A DNA stretch of 64,000 bases from Colwellia sp. RSH04 (GTDB lineage: Bacteria > Pseudomonadota > Gammaproteobacteria > Enterobacterales > Alteromonadaceae): positions 62,001 to 126,000 of the forward strand of contig NZ_QXIO01000001.1 of assembly GCF_003545765.1 (NCBI RefSeq), given 5' to 3'. The first letter of the stretch is position 1. Every line of letters starts with the position of its first letter. A model generated the notes under the pieces. The model saw only the letters and a program-made list of their open reading frames with translations, did not search any database and was not told the DNA's origin. The position numbers and the translations under genes were made by a program. Below are positions 57,170 through 64,000 of the stretch, piece after piece.

Positions 57170-57505
57170 TTATAAGTTTTTCATTGTACCTTTAGGTAAT
57201 ACGGCACTAATTGCTGCTTTTTGAATAGTCACTTCTGTACCTTCTGCAACACTAATAGCGATAAAGTCTTTTTCGTCAGAAACCTTAACTATTTTCCCAA
57301 CAATACCACCTTGAGTAAGTACTTCATCACCCTTTGATAAGGCAGACATTAAACCTTTATGCTCTTTAACACGCTTAGCTTGTGGGCGATAAATCATAAA
57401 GTAAAACACTAAACCAAACACGGCTAGCATGATGATCATTTCCATACCACCACTTTGAGGGGCTGGGGCTGCTGCAGCATGTGCTGTGTTAATAAATAAA
57501 CTCAT
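57170..57505 (-). CDS. yajC: Sec translocon accessory protein YajC
   Basis: A 111-aa single-helix inner-membrane protein bound to SecDF. After an Ala/Pro/Gly-rich start, one helix (about 21-41, MEMIIMLAVFGLVFYFMIYRPQ) ends in the conserved RPQAKR, followed by a small cytoplasmic domain with LSKGDEVLTQGGIVGKIVKV. It lies 149 bases before secD and 75 after tgt. Confidence 0.96.
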   Translation of the reverse strand: MSLFINTAHAAAAPAPQSGGMEMIIMLAVFGLVFYFMIYRPQAKRVKEHKGLMSALSKGDEVLTQGGIVGKIVKVSDEKDFIAISVAEGTEVTIQKAAISAVLPKGTMKNL

Positions 57506-57580
57506 ATTATCCTCTACTTCTTCTTATTAAATTTAAATCGTATAGAGTTTGCAATTATACAAACCAAAATTCTTTTGGAG

Positions 57581-58747
<1,167 letters not shown>

Positions 58748-58837
58748 TCAAGTCACCCACTAGCAAAACAGGCCGGCGGTGTTTAGGTTAACGGCGATAG
58801 CATACACGCTGGTTCACGTGGTTTACTAACACCTCAA

Positions 58838-59896
58838 TTAAATAGATTTTTTAGTTAAAAACATGGCATCGCCGTAGCTAAAGAATCGATACTCTTGCTC
58901 AATGGCATGTTGATATGCGGGCATTATATTTTCATAGCCGGCGAAGGCACTGACTAACATCAACAACGTTGACTCTGATAAATGAAAATTAGTTAATAGT
59001 GCATCAACCACGAGAAATTCATAGCCAGGTGTAATGAAGATGTCGGTATCACCATAAAACTCTGTTAGGGGCTGGTGTTTATCTTTGGCGGCTTTTGCTG
59101 CACTTTCCAATGAACGCACTGACGTTGTACCAACAGCTACCACTCTACCGCCAGAAGCTTTGGTGGCATTAATTTGCTCAATCACTTCTGAGGGCACTTC
59201 AACATATTCTGCATGCATAATGTGATCAGAAATCTCATCAACTTTTACAGGCTGGAATGTACCCGCTCCTACATGCAAAGTTACAAAAGCAAGTTCGACC
59301 CCTTTTGCTTTAATTTTTTCGAGGATAGCTTCATCAAAATGCAAGCCAGCGGTTGGTGCTGCAACAGCGCCAGGCTTTTCATTATAAACCGTTTGGTAAC
59401 GCTCTTTATCGCTATCTTCATCTGGGCGATCAATATAAGGAGGTAATGGCATATGACCAATATTTTCCAATATCGTTAATACGCTGTCTTCGCCTTGAAA
59501 TTTTAGTTCAAATAGCGCACCTTGTCGGCCTACCATTGTTGCCTGCACAGAGTTACCCTGCTCATTTTGGAGAATAAGTTCGGTACCAACTTTAGGCGAC
59601 TTACTCGCTCGAATATGCGCAAGCGCCGTATGTTGATCAACAATTCTTTCAACCAGTACTTCTATTTTACCGCCAGTCGATTTTTGGCCATACATACGGG
59701 CAGGAATAACACGGGTGTTATTAAATACCAGCAAATCACCTGCATTTAATTGGTCAATAATATCAGTGAAATATAGATCCTTACGTTCCCCGCTATTACC
59801 ACTTAATGTCATTAAACGGCTACCAGTACGGTTTGGCATTGGATATCGAGCAATTAGCTCTTCAGGGAGATTAAATGAGAAATCAGATACGCGCAT
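58838..59896 (-). CDS. queA: S-adenosylmethionine:tRNA ribosyltransferase-isomerase
   Basis: A 352-aa enzyme that adds the epoxycyclopentanediol ring to preQ1-tRNA using S-adenosylmethionine. Motifs are [54 protein letters not shown] and [21 protein letters not shown]. The length is normal. It is the first gene of the queA-tgt-yajC-secDF set. Confidence 0.96.
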   Translation of the reverse strand: MRVSDFSFNLPEELIARYPMPNRTGSRLMTLSGNSGERKDLYFTDIIDQLNAGDLLVFNNTRVIPARMYGQKSTGGKIEVLVERIVDQHTALAHIRASKSPKVGTELILQNEQGNSVQATMVGRQGALFELKFQGEDSVLTILENIGHMPLPPYIDRPDEDSDKERYQTVYNEKPGAVAAPTAGLHFDEAILEKIKAKGVELAFVTLHVGAGTFQPVKVDEISDHIMHAEYVEVPSEVIEQINATKASGGRVVAVGTTSVRSLESAAKAAKDKHQPLTEFYGDTDIFITPGYEFLVVDALLTNFHLSESTLLMLVSAFAGYENIMPAYQHAIEQEYRFFSYGDAMFLTKKSI

Positions 59897-60229
59897 GAGA
59901 TACTTTTATTAGATCGATAAATATAATGTGAACTGGTAGCGCTTGCTAATATTTACGGTACAAGCTCACGGGTAAATTTTAAAACGGCTAATTTTAATGC
60001 TGAGTGCTATTGATAGCAAGACAAATAAAGTAATTACACTCGCTTAATTATTGAATAAAAGCAAAGCCATTTTACTAAGCGCCAAATTCAGTACATTATT
60101 TCTATTTATAACCACTATTTAGCAAACTTTATCTCGCTGTAGTGCTTTTTTATCGTATGCTGTTTTTCAAACACTTGTGTTAACTATGGGCATTCTTATC
60201 GATAGTGTGTCAAAAGGTAGGTCAATAAT
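59897..60229. other. Divergent intergenic region between queA and aceK
   Basis: AT-rich, with no coding potential. A short palindrome TGCTATTGATAGCA at 60005-60018 is the only clear structure. Promoters for queA (minus) and aceK (plus) must lie here, but I could not assign convincing hexamers. Confidence 0.3.
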
Positions 60230-61990
60230 ATGAATAATATTTCTTTTGCTTTAGCCAAAACCATACTCAATGGCTTTGAACGCCATATTAGCTTGTTTAT
60301 TGAAATAACCCAATCAGCCAAGCAACGTTTTGAATTGTGTCAGTGGAGTAAAGTACAAGAAGCAGCTAAAGCAAGAACCACCTTTTATGACCAGCGTGTC
60401 AATGAAACATTTGACACCATCAAACAAGATTTTTTCATACAAGAATTAAATGACGATTTATGGCAACAAGTAAAACGTGATTATATTGAGTTATTGAAAA
60501 ATCACCAACAACCTGAACTTGCTGAAACGTTTTATAATTCGGTATTTTGTCATTTGTTTGAGCGCAAGTATTACCACAATGCTTATATATTTGTTGAAAG
60601 CACCGCAAGTCGCCTAGACGCACAAGAAACCCCTAAAATATTTAAACGTTATACACCCGCAGATAAAGGCCTAAGAGAAACCATCGTTGATATTATGAAT
60701 GATCATAAAAGTGAAATTCCTTATCAAGACCTTGATGCTGATGTAGAAACATTAATTCGAGCTTTTCGACGACAAGCTGAAAAAACACGCTTTAAATTAG
60801 CAGACTTAACCTTTGATATTTTAAACTTTACTTTTTATCGTAATAAAGGCGCTTATATTATAGGTAGAGTACTTTCACCCGCTGGCGAGACACCCTTTAT
60901 TGTCTCCGTACTGCATGGTGATAAAGGCGGTTTAACAATTGATGCACTGCTGACTAAAAGCGAAAGTATGGCGGTTGTTTTTGGTTTCGCCCGAGCCTAT
61001 TTTTTTGTTGATTGCCTTCACCCACATGCACTCGTTAATTTTTTACAAGGTTTAATTCCTCACAAAACAAAGGCAGATTTATACTCTGCAATTGGTTTTC
61101 ACAAGCAAGGAAAAACTCAATTTTATCGTGACTTTTTAAATCATTTAGCAAGCAGTGAAGACAAGTTCGAACTTGCGGCGGGAATAAAAGGCATGGTGAT
61201 GTCGGTATTTACTCTACCTTCTTACCCTTATGTTTTTAAAATCATTAAAGATAGATTTTCCCCAAGCAAAAACATGACTAAAAAAGATGTAAAAGGAAAA
61301 TACCGCCTAGTTAAGTTACACGATAGAGTTGGTCGTATGGCTGACACCATGGAATACTCAGAAGTGGCTTTTCCTAAAAACCGATTTAGTGAGACACTCC
61401 TTGAAGAGTTAATGAAAGTAGCGCCTTCAATTATTCGTTTTGAAGATGATCTGATTATTATCGAACATTTATATATTGAACGTCGCATGGTGCCGTTAAA
61501 TATATACTTAGCTGAAGCGCTTAAAAATAAAGAAACGGAAAAAATTAATGAAGCCATGTATGGCTATGGTGAAGCAATAAAGCAACTTATTTCAGCCAAT
61601 ATATTTCCAGGTGATATGTTACTTAAAAATTTCGGCGTTACTCGTCATGGTCGGGTTATATTTTATGATTATGACGAAATTACCTATATGAACGAAGTTA
61701 ACTTTAGAGTAAAACCTGAGCCTGTCACTGAAGAGCAAATATACGCTGCAGAGCCATGGTACTCTGTTGCCCCTGGTGACATGTTTCCTGAAGAGTTGGC
61801 TACATTTGCTTTAGCAAACCCTAACTATTTAAAAGCTTTCAAATTGCACCATAGCGATTTGCTTGAAGCAACTTACTGGCAACAATGCCAACAAAATGTT
61901 GCTGACGGAATTTTTAAAGATGTTTACCCATACCCCGATCAGTTTAGGTTTTGCTATTTGCGAGGCACCAAACAAGCAGCACCTTATTAA
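60230..61990 (+). CDS. aceK: Isocitrate dehydrogenase kinase/phosphatase
   Basis: A 586-aa bifunctional enzyme that phosphorylates and dephosphorylates isocitrate dehydrogenase, sending carbon into the glyoxylate shunt. The regulatory N-terminal half is followed by a kinase-like half with GIKGMVMSVFTLPSYPYVFK (ATP-binding region), KIIKDRFSPSK, DMLLKNFGVTRHGRVIFYDYDEI (catalytic loop and metal site) and a typical late segment MFPEELATFALANPNY. The length is close to E. coli AceK (578 aa). Unlike in enterobacteria it is not in an aceBAK operon; the other shunt gene here, glcB, lies 57 kb away. Confidence 0.96.
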   Translation: MNNISFALAKTILNGFERHISLFIEITQSAKQRFELCQWSKVQEAAKARTTFYDQRVNETFDTIKQDFFIQELNDDLWQQVKRDYIELLKNHQQPELAETFYNSVFCHLFERKYYHNAYIFVESTASRLDAQETPKIFKRYTPADKGLRETIVDIMNDHKSEIPYQDLDADVETLIRAFRRQAEKTRFKLADLTFDILNFTFYRNKGAYIIGRVLSPAGETPFIVSVLHGDKGGLTIDALLTKSESMAVVFGFARAYFFVDCLHPHALVNFLQGLIPHKTKADLYSAIGFHKQGKTQFYRDFLNHLASSEDKFELAAGIKGMVMSVFTLPSYPYVFKIIKDRFSPSKNMTKKDVKGKYRLVKLHDRVGRMADTMEYSEVAFPKNRFSETLLEELMKVAPSIIRFEDDLIIIEHLYIERRMVPLNIYLAEALKNKETEKINEAMYGYGEAIKQLISANIFPGDMLLKNFGVTRHGRVIFYDYDEITYMNEVNFRVKPEPVTEEQIYAAEPWYSVAPGDMFPEELATFALANPNYLKAFKLHHSDLLEATYWQQCQQNVADGIFKDVYPYPDQFRFCYLRGTKQAAPY

Positions 61991-62100
61991 CCTCAACAAT
62001 CACCCCACTCTAAAAAGACTGAGTTATTGGCTAGTTTATTAACACTTTGTTGATAAATTAGCCGAACAGTTAAAAAATTTACTTTTTTATTAAATTCCTC

Positions 62101-62128
62101 TTTACCTTTTGTCTCGCATCAGTATAAT
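62101..62128 (+). promoter_or_regulatory. Promoter of the tRNA-Trp gene
   Basis: -35-like TTTACC (62101-62106) and a perfect -10 TATAAT (62123-62128), with 16 bases between, lie 13 bases ahead of the mature tRNA 5' end. Confidence 0.7.
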
Positions 62129-62141
62129 TCACCTCCGTTGC

Positions 62142-62218
62142 AGGGGTGTAGTTCCAATTGGTAGAACAGCGGTCTCCAAAACCGATGGTTGGGAGTTCGA
62201 GTCTCTCCACCCCTGCCA
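62142..62218 (+). tRNA. tRNA-Trp (anticodon CCA)
   Basis: A complete cloverleaf of 77 nt including encoded CCA. The acceptor AGGGGTG pairs with CACCCCT, with discriminator G. The anticodon loop is CTCCAAA, with CCA reading UGG. The T-arm is GGGAGTTCGAGTCTCTCC. The sequence is nearly that of E. coli tRNA-Trp, with one extra C in the D-loop. It stands alone upstream of holD. Confidence 0.95.
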
Positions 62219-62304
62219 TTTCCCTTTCTTTTTTATTTTATCTCACTTTCTAATCGATACAATTTCTGTCATTATAATTTTATTTATTGTACTGCTTTAT
62301 TTTT

Positions 62305-62685
62305 ATGTCAATTTCACAACGTCAATTTGATCATCTCACTGAAATGGGCATCAGTCTGTGGCAACACAGAAACCAAGTTCAAGCTATAGCTAATTCAGAA
62401 ATTACTGAGCAACCATTTATTCACGTAAAGTTAGCCGATATTGCCAAGCAACAATTCTTTGGCGATGTATTATTAAGTATTGATATCAGTATTGGTGAAG
62501 TAAAAGAGCATAATAATCATTTAGATCTTGGTTTATTCGACTGGTTTTTTGTTGATTCAAACCAAAAAAATGAAGAGATTCACTTTCAGCAAAATAGTTT
62601 ATATACGCCATCGTTAGCTCAGTTATCCGAGCAGCCAAAATTGAAACGAGCGCTTTGGAAAATTATCTCAGAAGAAATATTGTAA
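62305..62685 (+). CDS. holD: DNA polymerase III psi subunit
   Basis: About 126 aa, clamp-loader accessory protein that connects DnaX to the chi subunit and SSB. I start at ATG 62305 (MSISQRQFDHLTEMGISLW), which matches the HolD opening; a TTG six codons upstream is unlikely. The phrase MGISLWQHR and the C-terminal TPSLAQLSEQPKLKRALWKII agree with HolD. The family is poorly conserved, but the position three bases before rimI is the usual holD-rimI pairing. Confidence 0.87.
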   Translation: MSISQRQFDHLTEMGISLWQHRNQVQAIANSEITEQPFIHVKLADIAKQQFFGDVLLSIDISIGEVKEHNNHLDLGLFDWFFVDSNQKNEEIHFQQNSLYTPSLAQLSEQPKLKRALWKIISEEIL

Positions 62686-62688
62686 CTT

Positions 62689-63156
62689 ATGACGACCTCA
62701 ATTAAACAGCCTAGCTTTCACGCTATTAGCAAAAATGACGTAAAAAACTTAATGGCTATTGAAGAAGCTTGTCACTCCCATCCGTGGTCTGAGAAAACAT
62801 TTAGCAGCTGCATTGGCGGACGCTACTTTTCTGAATATGCGAGTTCTTACGAAAAAATCATTGGTTTTTATGTTGGTGAGATAGTCATTGATGAAGCTAC
62901 ATTAATGGACATCTGTGTCACGCCAGAGCATCAAGGTAAAGGCTATGGCAAAGCTTTATTACTGCAATTTATATCTCAAGCGACCAAGCAAGGTGCTCAG
63001 AAACTCTTTTTAGAAGTAAGAGCCAAAAACATCTCAGCACAAATGCTTTACATTAATATGGGGTTTAGTGAAACAGCTAGAAGAACAGGTTATTACCCTA
63101 GTGCATCAGGTTTTGGTTATGAAGATGCTATTGTGATGAGCAAGTCATTAAAGTAA
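62689..63156 (+). CDS. rimI: Ribosomal protein S18-alanine N-acetyltransferase
   Basis: A 155-aa GNAT acetyltransferase that acetylates the N-terminal Ala of S18. Motif A is LMDICVTPEHQGKGYGKALLLQF (acetyl-CoA-binding Q/RxxGxG/A). Motif B includes LFLEVRAKNISAQMLYINMGF, followed by RRTGYYP, characteristic of RimI. The start ATG is three bases after the holD stop codon, indicating co-translation. Confidence 0.94.
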   Translation: MTTSIKQPSFHAISKNDVKNLMAIEEACHSHPWSEKTFSSCIGGRYFSEYASSYEKIIGFYVGEIVIDEATLMDICVTPEHQGKGYGKALLLQFISQATKQGAQKLFLEVRAKNISAQMLYINMGFSETARRTGYYPSASGFGYEDAIVMSKSLK

Positions 63157-63278
63157 CGACCATGTATCCTTATTCCCCCTACTGATTACAAAATACAACA
63201 TTGTATTACCCAATCATACTGGTTTGATTCATTCATCTTGTTAAGATAATTATTAATGTCTTAGCTAAGGGGGCCAAG

Positions 63279-63500
63279 ATGGAACATAAAACATTTTCGC
63301 GTAGCGATAGTTTGTTATTCGACCAAGACGCTGCACAGCTACTTGCTTTACAAGCAATTGAACAATTAATGCAAATAACACATTATGATAAAAAACAATG
63401 TATGGCATTATTAAACCAACAACTTAATTATAGCGAAGCTTTACAAGCACCACTATTAAGTCACAAAGAGTCAGAGTTTATCCATAGGTTATTTAATTAA
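63279..63500 (+). CDS. Small protein of unknown function (73 aa)
   Basis: Not recognised. An AGGGGG ribosome binding site is seven bases before the ATG, which supports translation. The chain is soluble and mostly helical, with an acidic Gln/Leu-rich first half (DQDAAQLLALQAIEQLMQ) and a basic middle (THYDKKQC). There is no signal peptide or membrane helix. It stands between rimI and a convergent edge gene. Confidence 0.6.
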   Translation: MEHKTFSRSDSLLFDQDAAQLLALQAIEQLMQITHYDKKQCMALLNQQLNYSEALQAPLLSHKESEFIHRLFN

Positions 63501-63511
63501 TATATTGATAA

Positions 63512-64000
63512 TTAACCTAACGTTGCTCTACCTAAAGTCACTTCACCTGTTGCTGGAAAATACCTAATTTGCCAGTTTTCTTGACCTTTACTTCGGTTAT
63601 CGCGGATATAATTATAGTAGCAATAAGTCGTTGGTAACGTCGCATCGGGGTTTGAATACCAATAAATAATATCATTATCACCACCAAACGATGCGTCGGT
63701 ATGAATTGCAAGTGTAAAGTCTTCGGCATCGAGCATGCCAACCCAAAGTTGTCGACAAAATTCCCCCGTTAACTGCGTACCACCTCCACCGCTAGCAACA
63801 GTATCTTCACCTAGGGGGTATCCCGTAATGGTTGAATCTATATCTCCCTTTGCAAAGCAATTTAAATCTAACACTGCACCATTACTTCCGTCAGCTAACC
63901 AACAACTATGATAAAGCGTAACCGCTGTTTTATATGAGCCATACAGCCTTTTAGCAATAGCATCATGGGCATCTTGAGAAAGGTTAATGTATTTAGGCAA
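63512..64000 (-). CDS. Unrecognised protein, 5' end outside or at window edge
   Basis: The frame is open to the last base; the TTG at 64000 could be a start, but the gene probably continues outside. The visible 162 residues contain several Cys and many aromatic residues, with beta-like segments (EDFTLAIHTDASFGGDNDIIYWYSN; NWQIRYFPATGEVTLG) and a Gly-rich turn (ASGGGGTQL). No signal peptide is visible in this part. I cannot assign a family; the compact beta-rich C-terminus could belong to a carbohydrate-binding or phage/tail-type protein, but this is only an impression. It is convergent with the 73-aa gene, 11 bases apart. Confidence 0.5.
   Translation of the reverse strand: MPKYINLSQDAHDAIAKRLYGSYKTAVTLYHSCWLADGSNGAVLDLNCFAKGDIDSTITGYPLGEDTVASGGGGTQLTGEFCRQLWVGMLDAEDFTLAIHTDASFGGDNDIIYWYSNPDATLPTTYCYYNYIRDNRSKGQENWQIRYFPATGEVTLGRATLG

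Noticed and set aside
62109..62330. Plus-strand frame across the tRNA-Trp gene
   Set aside because: It covers the whole tRNA and runs into holD in another frame; no protein is expected here.

Overview
This 64-kb window is AT-rich chromosomal DNA of a marine gammaproteobacterium. The gene set and order (trmJ-cysE-iscRSUA-hscBA-fdx, queA-tgt-yajC-secD-secF, holD-rimI, glcB, aceK, an assimilatory nas/nir cluster) fit Alteromonadales, most likely Colwelliaceae (Colwellia/Thalassotalea-like). That placement is inferred from gene content and protein flavour; no rRNA is present. The window opens inside an LrgB gene and closes inside an unrecognised gene.

Layout. 1-8.3 kb: LrgB (partial), malate synthase G, a small secreted protein, a penicillin-acylase-family hydrolase, a MAPEG protein and PheA. 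8.4-21.6 kb: an exported protein of unknown function, a MipA/OmpV-like outer membrane protein, an RND efflux pump with its adaptor, an AsmA-like protein, a PAS chemoreceptor, cytochrome b561, a PhoD-like phosphatase and a DEDDh exonuclease. Two full copies and one fragment of a 267-bp MITE-like repeat with TA-flanked inverted ends are scattered here. 21.8-31.1 kb: an assimilatory nitrate/nitrite cluster on the minus strand (nirB-nirD-transporter-PP2C/kinase-nasA), with a good sigma-54 promoter motif before nirB. 31.3-41.7 kb is accessory: a phosphatase-like protein, two overlapping lipoprotein genes, and a 7-kb gene for a secreted NHL/YD-repeat (teneurin-like RHS) protein followed by a small two-helix membrane protein. 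41.7-50.3 kb: the isc operon, cysE, trmJ and suhB. 50.4-64 kb: a periplasmic binding protein, an HDOD protein, RhlE, SecF-SecD-YajC-Tgt-QueA, AceK, tRNA-Trp, HolD, RimI, a 73-aa protein and the edge gene.

How the genes work together. NasA reduces nitrate to nitrite and NirBD reduces nitrite to ammonium; the MFS protein imports the ion, and a membrane-anchored PP2C/Ser-Thr-kinase fusion is built into the same cluster. The isc genes build Fe-S clusters (needed by NasA and NirB) under IscR, whose tandem target sites are readable ahead of iscR. GlcB and AceK both belong to glyoxylate-shunt metabolism but lie 57 kb apart.

Most interesting structure. The RHS gene and its small partner lie between two imperfect direct repeats exactly 8034 bp apart. 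The right copy is the true 3' end and terminator of fdx. The left copy is an orphan fdx tail that still encodes TINMVSENH-stop and still has the terminator hairpin. This looks like the footprint of an insertion or recombination at the 3' end of fdx that delivered a candidate polymorphic toxin/immunity module. No integrase is visible in it.
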